Below, in pieces: positions 57,020 through 64,000 of a stretch of DNA of 64,000 nucleotides. Under the pieces are notes generated by a model that worked only from the letters and a program-made list of their open reading frames with translations, had not been told where the DNA came from and did no database searches. The DNA comes from CAIXLI01 sp964587125. GTDB lineage: Bacteria; Pseudomonadota; Alphaproteobacteria; UBA9219. Positions within the stretch are counted from its first letter, which is position 1. Every line of letters begins with the position of its first letter. The translations under genes were made by a program, and so were the position numbers. The stretch is from assembly GCA_964587125.1 (NCBI GenBank), contig CAZPKC010000001.1, forward strand, positions 186,001-250,000, read 5' to 3'.

Positions 57020-57156
57020 GCGGTTTTTGTCCGGAACCTGCCTCTTGTTGATCGCGAAGCAAGCCCCGGCTGGAAGTTAAGGAGATTTTTAGAATAAGCT
57101 GATAAGGCTTAGGCGGAGTTCGGTCGTTAGAAGAACTCCGAGGGGAGTCCTTTGTC

Positions 57157-58020
57157 ATGCATAAAGCCGCCGCGCGCGATTTGTTAGACCTTCTTCGCTC
57201 TTTTAAAGATGTCGGGTTTTATGCGAAGGAAATCAACGGCAATCACGGAATTGTTTTTCGCGAAAACGAGCTTTTTTACACGGTCTCTTGTTTTAAAGTC
57301 ATTACGGCCATTGCCCTTTATCACAAGTTTGAAAGCGAAGGCTTGAGCGATACTAAGGAATTTTGTTACTCGCCAAAAGACAAATCGCCCGGCTCCGGCA
57401 TTCTCAAAAACATGAAGCCTCATGCTTTGTCGTTTTATAACTACGTTTTTTTGATGCTCAAACTTTCCGACAATACCGCAACGGATATATTGTTGAGATT
57501 AATCGGCAAATCCTATCAGGATAAAATTATCCGTAAGCTCGGACTGAAAAAAACGCGTTTGCCTCAAAATCTTAGTGCGCTTTGCGCGGGAGAGTACTCG
57601 ACCCGTAAAAGATGCACACCCGAAGAATTCGATGCCATGTGCATTAAGGGAAAGGCCGTTCCCATCAAGAATTGCCCGACTTTTCAGTTATCCAAAGGAA
57701 ACGTCTCGACGCCCTTTGAAATGGTCAAGGTTCTCGAAGAACTCATCCATCCCAAGCTTATCTCGAAAAAAGCGGCGAATAAGATTCTTGGAATCATGAA
57801 GATGTACGACGCCGACGACCGGATTCTCGAATTCGGCAGCTATATGGAAATTGCAAACAAGGGCGGATGGATGCGCGGAGTTCGCTCCGACATCGGCATC
57901 GTTTTTTCGGAAAATCCTTTTTACTACGCGATTATGGGAAAGAATTTGAGCAATCCCGAAAAACAGCGCTTGATATCCTCATATAACGATATTCTCAAGA
58001 TGACGATGCGCTGTTTCTGA
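57157..58020 (+). CDS. Class A beta-lactamase-like serine hydrolase without signal peptide
   Basis: The 287-residue product carries all three penicillin-recognition motifs: SxxK as S44-C-F-K47, SDN at 104-106 (KLSDNTATD), and KGG (235-237, NKGGWMRGVRSD) replacing KTG. The order and spacing fit class A (beta-lactamase2) enzymes. There is no N-terminal signal peptide, so it should be cytoplasmic, unlike resistance enzymes. An omega-loop Glu cannot be assigned by eye. Low GC. It could be a repurposed hydrolase or an unusual lactamase. Confidence 0.65.
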   Translation: MHKAAARDLLDLLRSFKDVGFYAKEINGNHGIVFRENELFYTVSCFKVITAIALYHKFESEGLSDTKEFCYSPKDKSPGSGILKNMKPHALSFYNYVFLMLKLSDNTATDILLRLIGKSYQDKIIRKLGLKKTRLPQNLSALCAGEYSTRKRCTPEEFDAMCIKGKAVPIKNCPTFQLSKGNVSTPFEMVKVLEELIHPKLISKKAANKILGIMKMYDADDRILEFGSYMEIANKGGWMRGVRSDIGIVFSENPFYYAIMGKNLSNPEKQRLISSYNDILKMTMRCF

Positions 58021-58049
58021 AGCCGCAGCAAAACGCGAAGGGCGATGCC

Positions 58050-59447
58050 TTAGTTAGAGGGGACGTTCGCCGAGACCTTGATAAACGGCTCGGAGGATTT
58101 TTTCCCGACGAGATTCGAGTATTCCTCATAAATATGCGCCTGACCGCTTTTGAACTGCTCGAGTTGCGCGCCTTCAAGAACGCGTCCCGTCGGCATTTTG
58201 ACGCTGAGCGGGTTGACCTGAACGCCGTTGACGTGGACTTCGTAGTGCAGATGCGGCCCCGTCGCGCGGCCCGACATGCCGACATAGGCGATCACTTCGC
58301 CCTGATTGACGTGCGCGCCGCGATAAAGATGCGCATTAAAGCGGCTCATATGGCCATAGGCGGTTTCAAGGTTGCCCGAATGGCGGATTTTGATGTAGCG
58401 GCCAAATCCGCCTTTAAATCCGATTTCCTCGATCGTTCCCGCGCCTGCGGCGAAGATGGGCGTTCCCGTGGGCGCGCCGAAATCGACACCTTTGTGCATC
58501 TTGGTGTATCCCAGAATCGGATGCATGCGCATCCCAAAGCCCGATGTGATGTGGGCGGCGGCGACGGGCGTGCGCAAAAGGGCGCGGCGGGTGCTGTGCC
58601 CCGAGGCGTCGAAATAATCGACCGTTTTGTCGGCAAAGGTCACGCGGTAGATCGGCTTGACCTCGTTTCCGATATGCATCGCGGCGTAAATAATCGAGCC
58701 TTCGCCCACGGGCTTGCCCTGAACCGTTTTCGGCTGATCGTAAAGAATCTCAAAGCTATCGCCCGGATGGATATCGCGCTGGAAGTCGATGCTATGGGCG
58801 TAAACGGCGATCATGGCCGCCATAATCGTATGCGGAACGCCCGCATGGTCGCCCGCGTCGAAAACGCTTGTGCGAATCTCGCCCCGCGCCGCGACGCGCT
58901 CGCGGACGATCGGGATCATTTTGACGTTGGCGGCGAAGTTGCCGCTCGTTTGGCGGGCTATGGTTATTTCCTTGGTGTCTTCGGGCTGAAAGACCGCGCC
59001 GGTAAAGGTTTCCGCCTGAGGCGTACGGCTGAAAGTCAGCGTCACGCTTTGTCCAGCGCGCAGTTTCTCGAGCGAATAGACATGGGCCAAAGCGTTCATG
59101 GCTGCCGTGGCATCGGGATCGGCGACGCCAGCATCGGCCAACATATCGGAAAACTCCTGCCCTTCGCCGATTTCGGCTTCCCGGGAGATGATTTCGGGAG
59201 GAACGATCGTTTGGGCTACGGCCCGGCTGACTCTCGCGACAACCTGGCCGGGCGCGGATTGCGCAACGACGCGCGCCGCGTTTTGAACTGCGGGCGCCGA
59301 TGCCGCCGTAACGACGGCAGCCTGATGCCTCCAGTAGTGACCGCTCAGACCAACGCTGAGAGCCAAAGTACCTACCGCAAGCATCCGAAAGACTGGGGCC
59401 GCGTGCAGCGAATCCGCACGTACAAGGCCTAGGGGAGATTTCAGCAA
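58050..59447 (-). CDS. M23-family metallopeptidase
   Basis: The product has 465 residues. The N-terminal segment AVGTLALSVGLSGHYW is a membrane anchor or signal, followed by a LysM/OapA-like middle region (EKLRAGQSVTLTFSR) and a C-terminal M23 domain with metal ligands HKGVDFG, YGHMSRF and GPHLHYEV. This LytM-type endopeptidase cleaves peptidoglycan crosslinks in the periplasm. All Zn ligands are intact, so it should be active, unlike degenerate LytM activators. Confidence 0.93.
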   Translation of the reverse strand: MLKSPLGLVRADSLHAAPVFRMLAVGTLALSVGLSGHYWRHQAAVVTAASAPAVQNAARVVAQSAPGQVVARVSRAVAQTIVPPEIISREAEIGEGQEFSDMLADAGVADPDATAAMNALAHVYSLEKLRAGQSVTLTFSRTPQAETFTGAVFQPEDTKEITIARQTSGNFAANVKMIPIVRERVAARGEIRTSVFDAGDHAGVPHTIMAAMIAVYAHSIDFQRDIHPGDSFEILYDQPKTVQGKPVGEGSIIYAAMHIGNEVKPIYRVTFADKTVDYFDASGHSTRRALLRTPVAAAHITSGFGMRMHPILGYTKMHKGVDFGAPTGTPIFAAGAGTIEEIGFKGGFGRYIKIRHSGNLETAYGHMSRFNAHLYRGAHVNQGEVIAYVGMSGRATGPHLHYEVHVNGVQVNPLSVKMPTGRVLEGAQLEQFKSGQAHIYEEYSNLVGKKSSEPFIKVSANVPSN

Positions 59448-59965
59448 GTTCTACCTTTTGCTGGTTTCCATTCATTAACCTGGGGCGGAGGGTGTCTATA
59501 AGGACTCCTTATGTCAACGACATTTTCCCTGCTAGAGGAGAATTAAGAGTGCCTTTTTGAGTGGTAAAAAAGGAGTTCTTGTGTCTTCTTATTGAAAAAC
59601 AAGGATTTTTTTGTAAACGAAATAATATGTTAAGACGGCGATGTTGGGTAATTAAAGGTTAAATACTTTCTTATTTTGAAATTTTATTGCTCTCAATTGT
59701 GGCGTCTGTTTACGATTCCCTTGATTTTCTGCCAAAGAGGGTGGGGATAGGGATTGAAAATAAAAATAAGGAAAAAGAACGAAAGATTGAAGATTTGGCT
59801 TTTTTGGGGGCGCCCTTTTTTTTGATAAAAACTTTAAATCGTTTATTTTCAATATGTTGTTTGATATTTAATCTAAATGAAGCATCCGTGGTTGACTTCC
59901 AATCCCCACATCCCTTTACTGCGGCTTTCCATGACCCCGCGTTCCTCTATGGTATTAGGCTTAAA
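59448..59965. other. 518-bp AT-rich intergenic region between M23 peptidase and lepB
   Basis: Divergent genes flank it, so both promoters lie here. It is AT-rich with a weak hairpin (CCTTTTT/AAAAAGG near 59552-59573) and a run GGGGGCGCCC near 59808-59820. Two open frames of 60-70 codons cross it but have no Shine-Dalgarno and low coding character, and neither is supported as a gene. Confidence 0.4.
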
Positions 59966-60736
59966 ATGACAGGTAAAAAGAAGACCACCCCATCCGCCCA
60001 AGAACCTTCGCTTGTCGAAAACGGCAAAGAAACGCTGCGCATGATGGCTTTCGCGTTGCTGATTGCGTTGACCATCCGCACTTTTGCCTATGAGCCGTTC
60101 AACATCCCTTCCAGTTCCATGGTTCCCACTCTTTTGGTCGGTGATTTTCTATTCGTGTCGAAGTTTTCGTACGGCTATGGGTCGGAGGGCACGTTTTTGG
60201 GCCTCATTCCCTTTAAGGGACGCTTAGGCGGAAGCGAGCCCAAGCGCGGAGATATCGTCGTATTCAAACTGCCGCGCGATCCTTCGATCGATTACATTAA
60301 GCGCCTGATCGGGCTTCCGGGTGACACCATCCAGATGCGGCAAGGCATTCTTTACATCAATGGAGTGCCTGTCGAACGCACCCGCCTGCCGAATCTGGCG
60401 GAGGAAGCCTATACGCACCCGCCGTCGAACGCCGCCGACTACATGGAGTATCTGCCGCAAAGCCCCGCTCACATCATTCGCAAATTGGGCAACGATCAGC
60501 CGCTTGATAATACCGATGTCTTTACGGTTCCTCCGCATAATTATTTCTTTATGGGCGATAACCGCGACAATTCTCAGGACAGCCGGACGAAAAACGTCGG
60601 ATTCGTGCCCGAGGAAAATCTGGTCGGCAAAGCCAATCTTTTGTTCTTCTCGCTCGACGAGCATACGCATTTCTGGGAATTTTGGACATGGCCGTGGACG
60701 GTGCGGTGGTCGAGGATTTTGAGCAGGATCAACTGA
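59966..60736 (+). CDS. lepB: Signal peptidase I
   Basis: The product has 256 residues from ATG 59966. A membrane helix (MAFALLIALTIRTFAY, 27-42) precedes the catalytic Ser (IPSSSMVPTL, S51) and Lys (IDYIKRLIGLPGD, K112), then GDNRDNSQDSR near 187-197. It removes signal peptides in the inner membrane. The open frame before 59966 has no Shine-Dalgarno and low complexity. rnc starts 3 bp after its stop: lepB-rnc-era operon. Confidence 0.95.
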   Translation: MTGKKKTTPSAQEPSLVENGKETLRMMAFALLIALTIRTFAYEPFNIPSSSMVPTLLVGDFLFVSKFSYGYGSEGTFLGLIPFKGRLGGSEPKRGDIVVFKLPRDPSIDYIKRLIGLPGDTIQMRQGILYINGVPVERTRLPNLAEEAYTHPPSNAADYMEYLPQSPAHIIRKLGNDQPLDNTDVFTVPPHNYFFMGDNRDNSQDSRTKNVGFVPEENLVGKANLLFFSLDEHTHFWEFWTWPWTVRWSRILSRIN

Positions 60737-60739
60737 ACG

Positions 60740-61441
60740 ATGACTGCGATTCAAGATAAACCCAATCCTGCGGCTTTTGCCGAGAAGCTTGGGCATGCTT
60801 TCACGGCGCCGCGCCTTTTGGAAGAGGCTTTGACACATCCTTCTCTGTCGGGCGCACGGCAGAAGAAAAAAGGCGCGCCTTACGAGCGTCTGGAGTTTTT
60901 GGGCGACCGCGTTCTAGGCCTTGCGATCGCCGAATGGCTTTATGAAACTTTTCCCAACGCGGACGAAGGCGAAATGGCCAAGCGCCACGCCGCGCTTGTC
61001 AACCGCGACGCTTTGCGCGCCGTCGCTTTGGATATAGGCTTGGCCCGGTTCGTGCGTTTGGCGCGCGGCGAGGACGCCCAAGCGGCCAGAAAAAATCTCG
61101 CCACGCTGCCGGACGCGATGGAAGCCGTGATCGGCGCCCTTTATCTCGACGGCGGTTTTTCGGCGGCGCGCGCGTTTATTCATAAATATTGGCAGCGCGA
61201 CATTGCCGTTTCCGAAACTCCGGTCGATCCCAAAACGACGTTGCAGGAATGGGCGCAGGGACAAGGGCTTCCTTTGCCCGCCTATCGCGTCATTGAAAAT
61301 TCCGGCCCCGCGCATGCGCCGAAATTCGTAATCGAGGCCAGCGTCAAGGGCTTTCCTCCCGCCGTGGCCGAGGGCAATTCGAAACGCGACGCGCAAAAAG
61401 CGGCGGCGGCGAAACTTCTGGAAACGGTGCTTAAAAAGTGA
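60740..61441 (+). CDS. rnc: Ribonuclease III
   Basis: The product has 233 residues: the RNase III signature ERLEFLGDRVLGLAIAEW (49-66) with catalytic Glu/Asp, GALYLDGGFSAA with second acid, and a C-terminal double-stranded RNA-binding domain (PKTTLQEWAQGQGLPLPAYR, EGNSKRDAQKAAAAKLL). Stop overlaps the era start (GTGA), implying co-translation. Confidence 0.96.
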   Translation: MTAIQDKPNPAAFAEKLGHAFTAPRLLEEALTHPSLSGARQKKKGAPYERLEFLGDRVLGLAIAEWLYETFPNADEGEMAKRHAALVNRDALRAVALDIGLARFVRLARGEDAQAARKNLATLPDAMEAVIGALYLDGGFSAARAFIHKYWQRDIAVSETPVDPKTTLQEWAQGQGLPLPAYRVIENSGPAHAPKFVIEASVKGFPPAVAEGNSKRDAQKAAAAKLLETVLKK

Positions 61442-62361
61442 CCGCAAAAAAATCCGCCCCTCGAAAAACTCGCGCCGGATTCGTCGCGATTTTAGGCGCG
61501 CCGAATGCGGGCAAATCGACTTTGCTGAACCGGCTCATCGGCCAAAAGGTTTCCATCGTCAGTCCCAAACCCCAGACCACGCGAATCCGCACGCTGGGCA
61601 TCATGACCGAGGGCGACGTGCAGATCAGCTTTATCGACACGCCCGGGATCTTCGCCCCCAAACGCCGCCTCGACCGCGCGATGGTGCAAACCGCGTGGAA
61701 TAGCCTCGAAGACGCGGATGCGGTTATTCTGATCGTCGATGCCAGCGCGAGAAAAGAAAACGAAAAAATTGAAGCGATTATTGAAGAATTAAAGAAGCGT
61801 CAAAAATCCGTTATTCTTGCGCTCAACAAAGTCGATGCAATGGATCCGGCCAAACTTCTGCCGCAAGCCGCAGCGTTTCAAGATACGGGCGTTATTTCCG
61901 ACATTTTCATGATTTCCGCCCTCAAAGGCGACGGCGTAGACGATTTAAAGTGGTTTTTGAAACAGCTGATGCCTTTAAGTCCGTGGTATTACGGCGAGGA
62001 TCAGGTCAGCGATTTGCCCTCGGAAATCCTCGCCGCAGAGGCGACGCGCGAGCAATTGTATTTTCAGCTGCAACAAGAACTTCCCTACGCGGCCGCCGTT
62101 CTTCCCCAAAGCCTTGAGGAAAAGCGCGACGGTTCCGTCGTCATCCGCCAGAATATAATCGTTGCGCGGGACAATCACCGCCCTATCGTTCTGGGTAAGG
62201 GAGGGACGCGCATCAAGGCCATCGGCGAGAAGGCGCGCGCGGAGATTTCCCGCCTGTTCGACCGCAAAGTCCATTTATTCCTTGAGGTCAAAGTCGATGA
62301 AAAATGGCAAGACCGTCCCGATTTTTACCGAACTTTCGGTTTGGATTTTGGGAAGAAGTAA
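61438..62361 (+). CDS. era: GTPase Era
   Basis: The product has 307 residues and a GTG start coupled to the rnc stop. G1 GAPNAGKST (20-28), G3 DTPG, G4 NKVD, then C-terminal KH domain (LGKGGTRIKAIGEKARAEIS). It assists 30S maturation at the 16S 3' end. High GC, intact. Confidence 0.96.
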   Translation: MTAKKSAPRKTRAGFVAILGAPNAGKSTLLNRLIGQKVSIVSPKPQTTRIRTLGIMTEGDVQISFIDTPGIFAPKRRLDRAMVQTAWNSLEDADAVILIVDASARKENEKIEAIIEELKKRQKSVILALNKVDAMDPAKLLPQAAAFQDTGVISDIFMISALKGDGVDDLKWFLKQLMPLSPWYYGEDQVSDLPSEILAAEATREQLYFQLQQELPYAAAVLPQSLEEKRDGSVVIRQNIIVARDNHRPIVLGKGGTRIKAIGEKARAEISRLFDRKVHLFLEVKVDEKWQDRPDFYRTFGLDFGKK

Positions 62362-62917
62362 GAAAGCAAAACAAAAGTTTTCAATCCGGATTCCTGTTTT
62401 TGCCGGAATCCAGATTGGAATCGCGGCATTCGTTTTTCTTCTTTCCGCCTCTCCTGCCCTCGCCGAGAATCCCTTTTCCCTCACGACGACGCCGCAGCTC
62501 GCGCCTTCCTTGGTTTTCGAAGACGAAGGCGGGGCGGAGCATGCTTTATCCGATTATCGCGGACGTTTCGTCCTTCTTACCCTATGGGCGACGTGGTGCC
62601 CTTCGTGCGCGAAGGAAATGCCCGCGCTCGATGCGCTGCAGAACGCTTTCGATCCGCAAAAACTCGTCGTCCTTCCCTTATCCGAAGATTCTGAAACCGA
62701 GGTTGTGGCCGCGTTTTATCGCCTGCACGGAGTAAAACATCTGGCGATCGCGCTTGACAAAACATCGCACGCGCCAAGCGCGCTTTTCCTGCGCGGATTG
62801 CCCACAACCCTTGTCATTGACCCCTTGGGATATGAAATTGCGCGGGTTGAGGGAGACACGGATTGGACATCGCCCAAAACCTTGCTTTTTCTTCGCCAAA
62901 AAATAGGCGATAACTGA
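62297..62917 (+). CDS. TlpA-like thioredoxin-fold protein
   Basis: The product has 206 residues from ATG 62297 (GAGG upstream); TTG 62348 is an alternative that gives a shorter n-region. A signal peptide follows (IGIAAFVFLLSASPALA), and the mature domain has WATWCPSCAKEMPAL: CxxC near residue 105. A periplasmic disulfide reductase or cytochrome c maturation-type function is likely. Starts inside the end of era. The n-region IRIPVFAGIQIG overlaps a REP-type palindrome (62390-62413). Confidence 0.85.
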   Translation: MKNGKTVPIFTELSVWILGRSKKAKQKFSIRIPVFAGIQIGIAAFVFLLSASPALAENPFSLTTTPQLAPSLVFEDEGGAEHALSDYRGRFVLLTLWATWCPSCAKEMPALDALQNAFDPQKLVVLPLSEDSETEVVAAFYRLHGVKHLAIALDKTSHAPSALFLRGLPTTLVIDPLGYEIARVEGDTDWTSPKTLLFLRQKIGDN

Positions 62918-63026
62918 TTGACAATCATCACAAAAAAATACTCGCAATACTTAAGTAAAATTTTAATCATTTTGTCTTAAAATAAGAAGCATAGAGGAGT
63001 TTATCTGATTTTTTAGGAATTGTTTT

Positions 63027-63569
63027 ATGTTTTTCTTCGGCATCAGGCGTCCGGATTTCGGATTGAAAAAAGGCAAGGCTCCCTCGAAGGAAGATATTGC
63101 CGTTTTTGCCCAAGGAGGGGCGGTTCCACCCACACGAAAACCCGTTTGCGTCGTGCATCCGGAAAATGCGTCGAGAATGATCCGCGACGACGGATTTCCA
63201 AAAGATTTTTCTCTCTACGAATATGCGGGCGCGACTCTTGAAGTTCTGTCCGGCAAAGGTTCCGACGGCAAGATTCTCCGCCGTCCCGCTCTGGTCGCCA
63301 AAATGGTGCGGAGATATAAACTGGACGACGCTTTCGTCGAAGTGGAAATGACGGCGTCGATCCGCGATCTTCGCAAGGCAGCCCATCCTCACGCCTCCTC
63401 GATCGCCGCGGCTTTGATGATGTTTTACGATGAAAAAGTTTCCCGGAAAGAACCTGTCCTTAATCCCCAACGGGTCGCTTCCGCGGCTTCGACATTGTCG
63501 AAATTTCCGGCAAACGATTTCTTCGCAAAAATGAATTCCATCGAATCCGTCCCGACGTGGATCGGCTAG
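63027..63569 (+). CDS. Hypothetical protein
   Basis: The product has 180 residues, with AGGAA as Shine-Dalgarno. It is soluble, has IRRPDFGLKKGKAPSKEDIA, then Pro-rich PTRKPVCVVHPENASRMIRD and SIAAALMMFYDEKVSRKE. No known motif is seen. It ends 3 bp before the fabF stop on the other strand, so they converge. Confidence 0.5.
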   Translation: MFFFGIRRPDFGLKKGKAPSKEDIAVFAQGGAVPPTRKPVCVVHPENASRMIRDDGFPKDFSLYEYAGATLEVLSGKGSDGKILRRPALVAKMVRRYKLDDAFVEVEMTASIRDLRKAAHPHASSIAAALMMFYDEKVSRKEPVLNPQRVASAASTLSKFPANDFFAKMNSIESVPTWIG

Positions 63570-64000
63570 GCCTTCGATTTCCTCACGCAAACCGAGGCGT
63601 TTAACCCCCCAAAAGCGAATGAATTGTTCAGGGCTATGTCGATCGGCATCGGGCGCGCAATGTTGGGCACATAGTCGAGATCGCATTCCGGGTCTGCGCC
63701 CTGATAATTGATCGTCGGCGGCGCTGTATTTTCGCGAACGGCCAGAATTGTCGCCAGCATCTCCAAAGCTCCCGCAGCCCCGAGCGCGTGGCCGAAGAGA
63801 GATTTGCTCGACGACAGCGCGACTTTTTTCGCGTGCTCGCCGAGCGCTATTTTCATTGCCGCCGTTTCGGCCGCATCGTTGATGCGCGTGCCGGTTCCAT
63901 GCGCATTGATGTAATCGATGTCTTCGGGTGAAAGCTTTGCATCGCGCAGGCAATTGAGAACCGCGCGCGAAGCGCCTTCGGCATCGGGGGTCGTGAGGTC
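63566..64000 (-). CDS. fabF: 3-oxoacyl-[acyl-carrier-protein] synthase II, C-terminal part (partial)
   Basis: The 145-codon C-terminal portion has INAHGTGTRINDAAETAAM (catalytic His of the NAHGTGT motif), SSKSLFGHALGAAGALEM (second His) and a final beta sheet with NNSFAFGGLNASV. A condensing enzyme of type II fatty acid elongation. The 5' end lies outside the window to the right. The frame is open to the last base. Confidence 0.9.
   Translation of the reverse strand, partial: DLTTPDAEGASRAVLNCLRDAKLSPEDIDYINAHGTGTRINDAAETAAMKIALGEHAKKVALSSSKSLFGHALGAAGALEMLATILAVRENTAPPTINYQGADPECDLDYVPNIARPMPIDIALNNSFAFGGLNASVCVRKSKA

Noticed and set aside
59687..59965. Upstream extension of the lepB frame
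   Set aside because: AT-rich low-complexity sequence with no Shine-Dalgarno; normal lepB length begins at 59966.

Overview
The window is chromosomal DNA of a Gram-negative alphaproteobacterium. The evidence is the gene set: a short lipid-type PssA/Psd pair, KdsA, FabZ-LpxA, a DUF1036 protein, YlxR (DUF448) with an L7Ae-like C-terminus between nusA and infB, a PhoH-like ATPase, and remnants of an HK97/gene-transfer-agent-like head gene cluster. The order or genus cannot be fixed from this sequence. GC is moderately high in core genes and drops in the accessory genes (about 0.4-1.4, 3.7-4.6, 8.35-8.9, 13.5-14.1, 25.5-26.1, 55.5-58.0 and 59.5-59.9 kb).

Layout. 0-5.8 kb: the tail of one gene, a REP-type repeat cluster, several small unknown proteins, ribosomal protein L36, a glycosyltransferase-like protein, a PhoH-like ATPase and a LOG-family hydrolase. 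5.9-8.3 kb: phospholipid/LPS precursor operon psd-pssA-kdsA. 8.9-12.4 kb: dnaE. 12.6-24.3 kb: a methyltransferase, ispE, purA, alr, a YmdB-like phosphoesterase, an alpha/beta hydrolase-like secreted protein, a CCA-adding enzyme and unknown proteins; a structured-RNA candidate lies at 15.97-16.29 kb. 24.4-31.3 kb: a decayed HK97/GTA-like head cluster (terS, truncated terL, portal C-termini, prohead protease, truncated capsid, tail fragments) in which the portal region carries toxin-immunity modules. 31.3-36.3 kb: pheA, two GT4 glycosyltransferases, lpxA-fabZ and a thioesterase. 36.3-39.1 kb: a lipoprotein, an unknown helical protein, a DUF2924 element remnant next to tRNA-Ser(UGA), and panD. 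39.4-47.5 kb: an orphan-looking histidine kinase and a 1986-residue membrane-anchored coiled-coil protein. 47.8-53.1 kb: the rimP-nusA-ylxR-infB operon with a terminator-like leader. 53.3-58.0 kb: rpoN, then an XRE regulator with two target genes under a duplicated promoter/operator block (one product ends in a peptidase-S74 chaperone domain), and a class A beta-lactamase-like protein. 58.0-64 kb: an M23 peptidase, lepB-rnc-era-tlpA-like, an unknown protein and the C-terminus of fabF.

The most interesting part is 24.7-27.9 kb. A prophage/GTA portal protein C-terminus acts as the chassis for a papain-like amidase domain (Cys183/His255) followed by an oppositely oriented secreted protein that looks like its periplasmic immunity partner. 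Upstream is another toxin tail with its own small immunity-like gene, and downstream an orphan portal C-terminal copy. This is the toxin/immunity/orphan arrangement of polymorphic toxin loci, built on a phage head protein.
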